From a virus: a stretch of DNA of 28,942 bases. The stretch's first letter is position 1; each line of letters opens with the position of its first letter. The stretch spans positions 1 through 28,942 of the IMG/VR virus record IMGVR_UViG_3300042879_005775; one strand, given 5' to 3'. Under the pieces are notes generated by a model that was given only the letters and a program-made list of their open reading frames with translations, was not told where the DNA came from and did not search any database. This document shows positions 8,166-14,505 of the stretch, one piece after another. The position numbers were made by a program, and so were the translations under genes.

Positions 8166-8648
8166 ATGTTTAAAGCTAAATATTACTTCCTAAGAAAATA
8201 CGTCAAAGCAAAGTGGTATATTAAATCTGTAAAAAACAGTTTAAATCATGATATTGAAATAAAAGATAATTTACCAATTCAACAAAAGTCCACCAAACTT
8301 TGGAAATTACTTTTGAAAGACTCTGATAGTGTAATTTCTTGTTCAATGGTCAACAAGATAAGGCAAATTGAAAAGGATAACTTACTTATTATTCTATCAC
8401 CAATCAATGAATTAGATTGTCAAATGACAATAATGGATGTTGATGAATTTAAAAGTTGTTTGTATGAGATAAGATTTGGACAGAAATCAGCTTTTACATT
8501 AATAGACCTTTTTGATGTTGAGAATGAAAGAAGGATGCTCATTGGACAGACTGAAAAGAGGGATTCAATCCACAATGATTTGGATAAACTTTTAAAACAA
8601 CAAGAAGGAACCCTCAGAAAACAAAAAAGAAATCAACCAACTGGTTGA
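8166..8648 (+). CDS. Hypothetical protein, 160 residues
   Basis: The frame is open from 8058, but the preceding gene ends at 8164 and an ATG follows at 8166 (MFKAKYYFLRKYVKAKWY), giving a 160-residue protein in a tight operon. The N-terminus is basic and aromatic. The middle contains LLIILSPINELDCQMTIMDV, a possible beta region, and the C-terminus is a lysine/glutamine-rich helix. No family is recognised. Its last codons and stop are part of the left and right arms of a strong terminator hairpin, so protein end and transcript end coincide. Confidence 0.75.
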   Translation: MFKAKYYFLRKYVKAKWYIKSVKNSLNHDIEIKDNLPIQQKSTKLWKLLLKDSDSVISCSMVNKIRQIEKDNLLIILSPINELDCQMTIMDVDEFKSCLYEIRFGQKSAFTLIDLFDVENERRMLIGQTEKRDSIHNDLDKLLKQQEGTLRKQKRNQPTG

Positions 8649-8656
8649 TTTTTTTT
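8631..8656 (+). terminator. Strong Rho-independent terminator overlapping a stop codon
   Basis: AATCAACC (8631-8638), loop AACT, GGTTGATT (8643-8650), then T's to 8656. An 8-bp perfect stem with a T tract. The TGA stop of the 8166 gene is inside the right arm at 8646-8648. Confidence 0.85.
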
Positions 8657-8708
8657 ATTAGTGGGTTTAATATATAAATATATAAAAGATAAAAATAAGA
8701 CTAATAAG

Positions 8709-9374
8709 ATGATTAATCCAGAGGTTAAGTCAAGAATTAATAAAATAGATCATGAATTGAAAGCATTTTTTGAGAATGTTTACATCAAAGAAAAGTATTA
8801 CAAGACTGGTTATTTTGAAATATCAGCAAATACTATTGGATTTATATTTGAGACTAAAGAATATAAAAGATTGGAAGCTAAGGTCATTATTAATCAACCA
8901 GAACTTTTACTAGATAATATTAAATGGTCATATTCCACAAACCCACTCGATGAAAACGCACTCTGGTTAGATAGAACATCTACCTTTGAAACTATTTCAC
9001 TTGATATAATCAATATAATCAAAGAAAAAAGGCTTAGTGAGGATTATATCTTCAATCTTGAAGCTATTGTTGATGTAATTAATGAAGATATGAATGATGA
9101 AGTTTCGGATAAGGAATTTGATACCCAAGATGCAATACTTACCATCCTTGATAAGTATAAAATAAATGTTATCATGAAGCAAATTCATGTTCACTCAATT
9201 AATGAAAATTTTTTAACTGATGCATCTGATAGATTGATAAAATATTACCACAATACAGATTTGAAGGTCTCTGATAAATTCAAAATAGAATCTGAAATGT
9301 TAGCACTTGAAAATGTTAACTGGTGCCTCTTCAAAGAAGAACACATTGAAATAAATTATACACCTTTTCTATAA
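8709..9374 (+). CDS. Hypothetical protein, 221 residues
   Basis: A GTG at 8661 would extend the frame, but the ATG at 8709 (MINPEVKSRINKIDHEL) is the better start: the extension is low-complexity K/N sequence encoded by an AT-rich leader that contains TAATATATAA at 8668-8677. The 221-residue product is acidic and mixed alpha/beta (GYFEISANTIGFIFETKEYK, LEAKVIINQPELLL, long helices from about 95 onwards). No motif is recognised. It lies between a strong terminator and the promoter of the VWA gene, so it must have its own promoter, possibly the AT-rich element. Function unknown. Confidence 0.78.
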   Translation: MINPEVKSRINKIDHELKAFFENVYIKEKYYKTGYFEISANTIGFIFETKEYKRLEAKVIINQPELLLDNIKWSYSTNPLDENALWLDRTSTFETISLDIINIIKEKRLSEDYIFNLEAIVDVINEDMNDEVSDKEFDTQDAILTILDKYKINVIMKQIHVHSINENFLTDASDRLIKYYHNTDLKVSDKFKIESEMLALENVNWCLFKEEHIEINYTPFL

Positions 9375-9381
9375 TTTTTTT

Positions 9382-9411
9382 TTTGTGAGTCAATTTTTTC
9401 GCTTATATTTG
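9382..9411 (+). promoter_or_regulatory. Bacteroidota-type promoter for the metallopeptidase/VWA gene
   Basis: TTTG at 9382-9385, 18 bases, TATATTTG at 9404-9411, with the ATG 23 bases further on. The immediately following inverted repeat TATTCT-N5-AGAATA (9412-9428) covers the expected transcription start and could be an operator or a leader hairpin. Confidence 0.65.
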
Positions 9412-9434
9412 TATTCTAAATCAGAATAGAATAT

Positions 9435-10838
9435 ATGCAAATAAAAAACATTCACGAAAAACTGATGGAGTCAATCCAAACTATGTTGATTGACACTAAA
9501 GTAAATCTTCCTTATTATGGAAATTTCAATCTTTTTGTTTCTTTCCACGAAAGAAAAGATATGCCAACTTGTGCTGTTAATATGACAGCTAAGGGTATGA
9601 ATTTCTATTACAATACAGAATTTCTACAAAATCTAACTCAAAAAGAAGTGAACTTCATCACACTACATGAAGATTTCCACTTACTTTGGAACCACCCAAA
9701 ACGTACAATCACTGGTCAATATGACCCAAAACTTGCCAATGTGGCTCAAGATATGATTATAAATCACATTATTTGGGAAGATATTCCACACTCTTTTGTT
9801 GAAATTCCCAAAGATAAGGATGGTAAGAATATGGCACTTTTTGTACCTAAAGAATACACTGGCAAACTTATATTTGAGGAAATCTATGAGTGGTTGCGTG
9901 ATGAAAAAGAAAAACGTGATAAACAACAAAAGAAGGATGGCCAATGCCAGACTTGTCAAGGTAGTGGTCAGAAACAAGATGGTCAAGGTGATAGTCAAGA
10001 CCAGAATGGTCAAGGAAATGAACCTTGCGATGATTGTGGTGGAAGTGGTAACCAACCAGGTAAAGATTCCTCTGGTAATGATTCTTATGGTCCTTATGGT
10101 AAAAACCCAAGAAATGAAAAAGACACTATTGACACTTGGTCACTAGACCAAATCCTTGATAATCTTGATAACAATCAAGGTCAATACTTAGACCACCACC
10201 TTGGTGATGAAATACCTGAGGAAATGCGTGAATCAGTAATCAAAGATGCTATGGAGAGACTTCAAGCTCGTGGATTACAAGGTGGTAATATTGAACAGAC
10301 TTTGGGTAAACTAAGGAAACAAAGAAAGGATTACCTAAAACACATCAAACGCACTGTGTCAAATGTAATGTTTGGAACCACAAAAACTAAAACCATTACA
10401 CGTCCAAATAGGAGAGGAATCACTGGTCTCAAGGGAAATAAGAAGATTAAAAATAAAATCAACTGTATCCTTGATACATCAGGCTCAATGGGTGGCACTT
10501 TTGAAAGAGTTCTTTCCTATATCTATAGAAATGATATTGAAGTCAACTTGATTGAAGCTGATACAGAAGTAAAGTGGATTGAAAATATCAAATCCAAAAA
10601 GAAACTTGAAACAATCAAGATTGCTGGTTTAGGTGGCACAATGCTAATGCCAGCTGTAAACTATGTAGAAAAACATTTTAATCAGTACAATACACTTATT
10701 ATTACTGATGGATATTGTGATAATCTTGACTTATCAAAACTTCAAGGAAATGTACTTTTGATTTCAATTGGTGTAAAAGTACCTATCAGCAAATCAAATG
10801 GTAAGGTAAAGCAAATTCAGGTTAGTGTGGAGGATTAA
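9435..10838 (+). CDS. DUF2201-like putative metallopeptidase with VWA domain and DnaJ-like Cys motifs
   Basis: A 467-residue protein. The N-terminal part carries a zincin-like HEDFH (HExxH) at 78-82 followed by H87, as in DUF2201-type VWA-associated metallopeptidases. The C-terminal part is a VWA-like domain with MIDAS motif DTSGSMGG (347-354), GGTMLMP (400-406) and TDG (424-426). Between them, residues about 155-225 are hydrophilic and G/Q/D-rich and contain two CxxCxGxG motifs (CQTCQGSG 171-178, CDDCGGSG 198-205) like those of the DnaJ zinc centre. The family usually pairs with a MoxR AAA+ ATPase; here one is encoded at 13091 behind a similar promoter. Arginine is often CGT, unlike neighbouring genes that use AGA/AGG. 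I infer a MoxR-driven remodelling or maturation factor; its substrate is unknown. Confidence 0.88.
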   Translation: MQIKNIHEKLMESIQTMLIDTKVNLPYYGNFNLFVSFHERKDMPTCAVNMTAKGMNFYYNTEFLQNLTQKEVNFITLHEDFHLLWNHPKRTITGQYDPKLANVAQDMIINHIIWEDIPHSFVEIPKDKDGKNMALFVPKEYTGKLIFEEIYEWLRDEKEKRDKQQKKDGQCQTCQGSGQKQDGQGDSQDQNGQGNEPCDDCGGSGNQPGKDSSGNDSYGPYGKNPRNEKDTIDTWSLDQILDNLDNNQGQYLDHHLGDEIPEEMRESVIKDAMERLQARGLQGGNIEQTLGKLRKQRKDYLKHIKRTVSNVMFGTTKTKTITRPNRRGITGLKGNKKIKNKINCILDTSGSMGGTFERVLSYIYRNDIEVNLIEADTEVKWIENIKSKKKLETIKIAGLGGTMLMPAVNYVEKHFNQYNTLIITDGYCDNLDLSKLQGNVLLISIGVKVPISKSNGKVKQIQVSVED

Positions 10839-10844
10839 AAATTT

Positions 10845-10870
10845 GGGGGTTACTGACCCCCATTTTTTTT
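10845..10870. terminator. Bidirectional terminator between convergent genes
   Basis: GGGGGT (10845-10850), loop TACTG, ACCCCC (10856-10861), then eight T's (10863-10870). On the minus strand the stem is followed by AAATTTTT. It separates the VWA gene from the convergent 10850 gene and overlaps the latter's stop codon. Confidence 0.85.
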
Positions 10871-11368
10871 GGTATCATAGGAAAGCTCATCAGAATCAAG
10901 GAAATTGAATTGATCTCTTTTTAATCCAAATTCAAACCTATTGAAAAATTCAATTAATTTTTGTATTGATTCTTCTTTGAATGAAAATTTATAGTCAGGA
11001 TCGAATTTAGAAGAAAAACCATTATAGTGGAAAACATCCACATTACTTTTTTTAACTTTGAATTCAAACATCATAGCATCACCATAGCTAAGTTCAACAT
11101 TAATTTCTAGTTGATTATCAACCTTCATTAAGTTTAGGTCAATGCATAAATAATCTGGTTCACCATCAGAAAGTACATCACCTGATTTTTCTGGTGTTGA
11201 TTGGTGGTAGGCTGTATAAATTTTGGGTAAATTAACAAGGTAATCTGTTAGATTCAAAGTAAATTCACCATTAGAAGTAACAATATTCAGATTTTGTGGT
11301 AATAACTTTTTTGACTCTTGACTGGTTACAGGAACTTTATAAGTTTCAAAGGTTTTAATATACTTCAT
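10850..11368 (-). CDS. Hypothetical protein with capsid-targeting-like N-terminus
   Basis: A 172-residue protein of unknown function. It starts MKYIKTFETYKVPV, a form that matches M-[KRI]-x-[ILFY]-x-x-[FY], shared with four other proteins here and similar to the T4 internal-protein targeting sequence MKTYQEFIAE. The body is mixed alpha/beta with acidic beta segments (DYLCIDLNLMKVDNQLEINV) and an aromatic C-terminal half (IEFFNRFEFGLKRDQFNFL). It lacks cysteines clustered for metal binding and any catalytic signature. It begins 1 base after the stop of the 11609 gene, so the two are one transcript. I infer a possible internal head protein; this rests only on the N-terminus. Confidence 0.78.
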   Translation of the reverse strand: MKYIKTFETYKVPVTSQESKKLLPQNLNIVTSNGEFTLNLTDYLVNLPKIYTAYHQSTPEKSGDVLSDGEPDYLCIDLNLMKVDNQLEINVELSYGDAMMFEFKVKKSNVDVFHYNGFSSKFDPDYKFSFKEESIQKLIEFFNRFEFGLKRDQFNFLDSDELSYDTKKNGGQ

Positions 11369-11369
11369 A

Positions 11370-11609
11370 CTAATCTATTATTACTCTGTTTATATTATTG
11401 ATATCAATATCATAATGTTTACCATCAATCTCTACTGTAACTGTTTTATCATCAATGGATACTGGAATCAGAGGATCATTTGGATTGTTATTTGGATAGT
11501 CTTTAATAATGGTTGCAAAAATTTTACCCCCATTGTTAATACAATCAATTATATTTTGTACTGTTACTTTGGAATTTTCAAATTCTTCATATAGTTTTAA
11601 CCATCTCAT
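11370..11609 (-). CDS. Small hypothetical protein with capsid-targeting-like N-terminus
   Basis: The frame is open further upstream, but the extension would be a hydrophobic A/T-coded stretch in the divergent gap; the ATG at 11609 gives MRWLKLYEEFENSKV and a 79-residue protein. The N-terminus fits the same M-[KRI]-x-[ILFY]-x-x-[FY] pattern as four other proteins in the window and contains LYE, a possible LxE prohead-protease site. The rest (IIDCINNGGKIFATIIKDYP and a V-x-I-D-x-x-x-V strand pattern) looks like a small alpha/beta or SH3-like fold. It is the first gene of a two-gene minus-strand unit, divergent from the 2H phosphoesterase at 11652. Function unknown. Confidence 0.7.
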   Translation of the reverse strand: MRWLKLYEEFENSKVTVQNIIDCINNGGKIFATIIKDYPNNNPNDPLIPVSIDDKTVTVEIDGKHYDIDINNINRVIID

Positions 11610-11627
11610 AATTGTTATATATTTAAT

Positions 11628-11646
11628 TATAAATAATAATATATAA
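11628..11646 (+). promoter_or_regulatory. AT-rich element with T4-late-like TATAAATA and TAATATATAA
   Basis: TATAAATA at 11628-11635 is identical to the T4 late -10 consensus, and TAATATATAA at 11637-11646 recurs before several other starts in the window. It lies in the divergent gap between 11609 (minus) and 11652 (plus). In such AT-rich DNA chance matches are likely, so the promoter role is tentative. Confidence 0.35.
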
Positions 11647-11651
11647 TTTCC

Positions 11652-12392
11652 ATGAAACATTTTTTAACTTATTTGAAGGATACACTTGGTTCCAACTATA
11701 TTGGAATTAAAATACAAGAAACTCAAGTGACCCCTTTTTTAAATCAACTTAAAGAAATTCTTGGTGATCAGTTTGATAAATTCAGAGATAATCAAGTAAA
11801 AAGAGATGGTGGTGGATTTCACATTACTGTTTTGAATGTTGGTGAATATAATCTTTTATCAAAAGAAAAGGGTATTGATAAATTCATTAATTCAATAGAC
11901 TCAATTATGAGAGTTGATATTGATGATGTCAAATTAATGGGATTGGGGAAAACTCAGAAAAATGAGAATTGTTCTTATTTTGTAGTTGTCAAGTCTGAGA
12001 TACTCAATGAAGTAAGAATAAAGTATGATTTAGAACCAAAAGACTTTCATATAACTTTGGGGTTTGACCCAAAAGATGTTCATGGAGTAAGAAAGAATGA
12101 ACTCTTAAAATTATCTGAACCTTTCATTCAGAAATTAAAGAAAGAGTACTTTAAAGAAGGTGAAACTTTTGAATTTGTTAAGGGTATTAAAAATTTTGAT
12201 TTGGATTTTTATAAACAAATTGAACCTATTAAAATAAATGATACCACAGCTACTTTTAGATGTGGTGACAGTGATTATATTACTATATCTTTAGTAGATA
12301 ATCAATTTTTAATCACATCCAAGTGGCAAGATGAACAGAGACTACCAATTTTGTCTGATGTATTAGTGAATAAAAAATTTAAAGAAATATAA
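11652..12392 (+). CDS. 2H phosphoesterase-superfamily protein, SAK-like
   Basis: A 246-residue protein with the two HxT motifs that define the 2H phosphoesterase fold: GGGFHITVLN with H57 and T59, and DFHITLGFD with H133 and T135, 76 residues apart. The family hydrolyses 2',3'-cyclic or 2',5'-linked nucleotide bonds, so RNA end repair or cyclic-nucleotide cleavage is likely. The GG-x-HITVLN...EY and HITLGF...DVHGV context resembles the Swiss-Army-Knife RNA-repair branch as I remember it. Residues about 190-246 form an extra C-terminal domain. The N-terminus MKHFLTYLKD fits the capsid-targeting-like pattern of four other proteins here, though without an obvious LxE or IxE cleavage site. It heads a plus-strand run with the acidic and IscA-like genes. 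Confidence 0.82.
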   Translation: MKHFLTYLKDTLGSNYIGIKIQETQVTPFLNQLKEILGDQFDKFRDNQVKRDGGGFHITVLNVGEYNLLSKEKGIDKFINSIDSIMRVDIDDVKLMGLGKTQKNENCSYFVVVKSEILNEVRIKYDLEPKDFHITLGFDPKDVHGVRKNELLKLSEPFIQKLKKEYFKEGETFEFVKGIKNFDLDFYKQIEPIKINDTTATFRCGDSDYITISLVDNQFLITSKWQDEQRLPILSDVLVNKKFKEI

Positions 12393-12393
12393 A

Positions 12394-12690
12394 ATGTTAA
12401 GTAAATATTACAGCTTAGATGAATGTTACAACAGAGATGTCGTATTGAACCATCTTGAAGATCTTGAGGATGAGGGTCTTATTGTTTATGAAATGGTTGA
12501 ACCAGATGTTATGAAATTAAAAGATGTTGGGTTGTCTGAAAAACAAACAAAAGAACTAATTAACTTTTTCAGTAATCATGATGTGATTGATTATCCAGAT
12601 TTTGAACCATATGATGAAGATGATTTTGGTGATGATGAGGATGAAGATTATTATGGTGGTGATGACCTTTATAGAGGAGATTTATTTTAA
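12394..12690 (+). CDS. Small protein with highly acidic C-terminal tail
   Basis: A 98-residue protein starting one base after the 2H gene and ending two bases before the IscA-like gene, so all three are one transcript. Residues 1-65 look like a small helical domain (LSKYYSLDECYNRDVVLNHL, later GLSEKQTKELINFFSNH). Residues about 66-96 are mostly D, E, Y and G. Such tails occur in DNA-mimic and in single-strand-binding proteins, where they contact basic partners. No family is recognised; a DNA-mimic or partner-binding role is only a possibility. Confidence 0.78.
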   Translation: MLSKYYSLDECYNRDVVLNHLEDLEDEGLIVYEMVEPDVMKLKDVGLSEKQTKELINFFSNHDVIDYPDFEPYDEDDFGDDEDEDYYGGDDLYRGDLF

Positions 12691-12692
12691 CT

Positions 12693-13022
12693 ATGATTAC
12701 ATTAACTGACAGAGCCAAAGAAAAAGCGTTGGTTTTTTTTCTTGAAAAATCACTCAACCCAAATGAAAACTTCATAAGAGTTGGAGTTAAAGGTGGTGGT
12801 TGTTCTGGACTTATGTATGAATTGAACTTTGATTCAATATTAAAAACTGGTGACAAGGAATTTGAAGATAAAGGGATAAAGATAGTGTGTGATAAAAAAA
12901 GTTTATTGTATTTAATTGGTACTGAACTTGATTATACAGATGGGTTGAATGGCAAAGGATTTGAGTTCAAAAATCCAAATGCTCAGAGGGTTTGTGGATG
13001 TGGTGAAAGTTTTTCTTTATAA
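12693..13022 (+). CDS. iscA: IscA/HesB-type iron-sulfur carrier
   Basis: A 109-residue A-type iron-sulfur carrier, the usual size for IscA/SufA/ErpA. It begins MITLTDRAKEKAL, has the core GVKGGGCSGLMYELNF with C37, and ends in RVCGCGESF with C101 and C103. These are the three invariant cysteines, spaced as in E. coli IscA (35, 99, 101). The family receives iron or Fe-S clusters and hands them to target enzymes. IscA/HesB-like genes are known from marine T4-like phages. Here it lies just before the MoxR gene; it might support a phage or host Fe-S enzyme during infection, but no Fe-S client is evident in the window. Confidence 0.93.
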   Translation: MITLTDRAKEKALVFFLEKSLNPNENFIRVGVKGGGCSGLMYELNFDSILKTGDKEFEDKGIKIVCDKKSLLYLIGTELDYTDGLNGKGFEFKNPNAQRVCGCGESFSL

Positions 13023-13037
13023 ATTTTAAAAAAAAAC

Positions 13038-13068
13038 TTGACAAGTGATAAGATTTGTATTACCTTTG
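13038..13068 (+). promoter_or_regulatory. Bacteroidota-type promoter for the MoxR-type ATPase
   Basis: CTTG with TTG at 13038-13040, a 20-base spacer, TACCTTTG at 13061-13068, and the ATG 22 bases on. TGATAAG before and TAAAA after the -7 element are shared with the promoter at 6907. It lies after the IscA-like stop, so the ATPase can be transcribed separately. Confidence 0.7.
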
Positions 13069-13090
13069 TAAAACAAAATCAATAAAGACT

Positions 13091-14269
13091 ATGACAAACT
13101 TTGTAAATACACAAACCCCATCAACTAAAGTTTCTCCTCTTTCTCAAGACTTGAGAGACAAACTATCGACCCTTTCAGCTCGTGAGAAGAAATATTTCAT
13201 GACCATGTGGCCAAAATCTGGTGTACTTTATATCACTTCCAAACCAGGTATTGCCAAGTCAGCAATTGCAAGGAGTATAGCTGAGAAGATGGGTTTCCGT
13301 TATATGGACATGCGACTATCAATGAATGATGAAAGTGATTTCAAATTCCCTTATCTCCGTGATGGTAACTTTGATGGAAAAGACATTAAAGTAAGTGGAA
13401 CAGCAGTTCCAGAGTGGGCTTATGAAGCTAACCAACAACCAACTATCATTCACTTTGAAGAGTTGAACAGAGCCCCTCAATTTGTTAGGAATGCAGCTCT
13501 CCAAATCCTCCTTGAACGCCAGATTGGTGATTTCAAATTCAACAACACTGTACTTATGATGTCCTCTGGTAATCTTGGTGATGAAGATGGAACTGATGTA
13601 GAAGAGTTTGACAACGCTTTGAACAATCGTTTGATTCACTTCTCACACACCTTGGGTGCTGATGAATGGGTAGATAATTTCGCTAAAGACAATATCCACA
13701 GTGTTATTCTTTCCTATATCAAAGCTTATCCTGAGAAGCTCTATCAGAACCCAACTGAGAATACTAAAGCTTATGCCACCCCTCGTTCTTGGACATTTTT
13801 GAGTGACTTTATCACACAGAACTTTGGTAAAGATGCATCACCAAGGGAATTCCTACCTTACCTACAAGAAGTTGCACATGGTTACATTGGTAACTCAGCT
13901 CAGAGGTTCCTACAATACTGTCAAGAAATGATTAACATCACCATTCAGGATATTATTGATAGGTATGACAAGGTTGAGAAGGAACTTGACAAGTACAACC
14001 GTGATAAGAACTCTGAACTTATTAACTCCCTTAAAGAACATGATATTAAGAAGATGTCTGATAAGCAACTGGCTAATGTTACAAAGTTTTTGAACCGTGT
14101 AGGTGAAGATGAACTGACAGCTTATCTCCTACATATCTTGGACAATGTACCAGATGTGTCAGACGCAAAAGTGAAGAAGTTTATGCAGAGTTTCCGTGAT
14201 GTTCTTATAAACATCAAAAGGATTAACAAACCTTCTGACAAATCTGAAACCAAAAAGTCCTCCAAATGA
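13091..14269 (+). CDS. MoxR-type AAA+ ATPase
   Basis: An open frame begins at 13055, but the ATG at 13091 (MTNFVNTQTPS) follows the promoter and gives 392 residues. The AAA+ core has a Walker A variant SKPGIAKS (50-57, alanine where glycine is usual before the lysine), Walker B TIIHFEE followed by LNRAP (118-128, the EELNRA form of the MoxR DEINRA motif), sensor-1 asparagine in SSGN (158-161) and NALNNR (175-180) as the arginine-finger region. The C-terminal half is helical. MoxR ATPases work with VWA-domain partners to remodel or activate other proteins; the metallopeptidase/VWA protein at 9435 is the obvious partner. Arginine is CGN in about half of cases, as in the VWA gene. The stop lies inside a terminator. 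Confidence 0.9.
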   Translation: MTNFVNTQTPSTKVSPLSQDLRDKLSTLSAREKKYFMTMWPKSGVLYITSKPGIAKSAIARSIAEKMGFRYMDMRLSMNDESDFKFPYLRDGNFDGKDIKVSGTAVPEWAYEANQQPTIIHFEELNRAPQFVRNAALQILLERQIGDFKFNNTVLMMSSGNLGDEDGTDVEEFDNALNNRLIHFSHTLGADEWVDNFAKDNIHSVILSYIKAYPEKLYQNPTENTKAYATPRSWTFLSDFITQNFGKDASPREFLPYLQEVAHGYIGNSAQRFLQYCQEMINITIQDIIDRYDKVEKELDKYNRDKNSELINSLKEHDIKKMSDKQLANVTKFLNRVGEDELTAYLLHILDNVPDVSDAKVKKFMQSFRDVLINIKRINKPSDKSETKKSSK

Positions 14270-14277
14270 GGACTTTT
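14253..14277 (+). terminator. Strong terminator overlapping the MoxR stop codon
   Basis: AAAAGTCCTC (14253-14262), loop CAAAT, GAGGACTTTT (14268-14277): a perfect 10-bp stem ending in a T run, with the TGA stop at 14267-14269 at the loop-stem junction. Confidence 0.85.
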
Positions 14278-14292
14278 ACCTCTTGAAGAATT

Positions 14293-14505
14293 ATGAAAAT
14301 TTATATAGTTATTATAAACAAATTTGGTGAATTCAAGTCAAGACCAATTGATGTGAATGAAGAAGAATATGAAAAGATAATTGAACTTTCAAGAGCTTTT
14401 TATATATCTGGTTATGAAATGGATACAATTAATGGTTTTGTAGTAATACCACCTGATGTTATCAAAGAATCAATATTATTAATAGAAATAGATGAAACAG
14501 CTTAG
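14293..14505 (+). CDS. Small hypothetical protein, 70 residues
   Basis: A 70-residue protein beginning MKIYIVIINKFGEFKSRPID, with a beta-strand start, an acidic helix (EEEYEKIIELSRAF) and a hydrophobic C-terminal strand (SILLIEIDETA). No family recognised. It overlaps the following YkuK-like gene by 14 bases, so they are likely co-translated. It is the first gene of the run 14293-17456, 15 bases after the MoxR terminator. No TAnnTTTG promoter is visible in that gap, so read-through or an unrecognised promoter must supply it. Confidence 0.68.
   Translation: MKIYIVIINKFGEFKSRPIDVNEEEYEKIIELSRAFYISGYEMDTINGFVVIPPDVIKESILLIEIDETA

Noticed and set aside
9681-10146. Overlapping frames on both strands inside the VWA gene
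   Set aside because: The region encodes the low-complexity G/Q/D linker; the alternative frames are hydrophobic or basic shadows without motifs.
13007-13040. An AT-rich inverted repeat after the IscA-like gene (AAGTTTTT ... AAAAACTT)
   Set aside because: No T run follows and the right arm merges with the -33 region of the next promoter; base composition alone can explain it.
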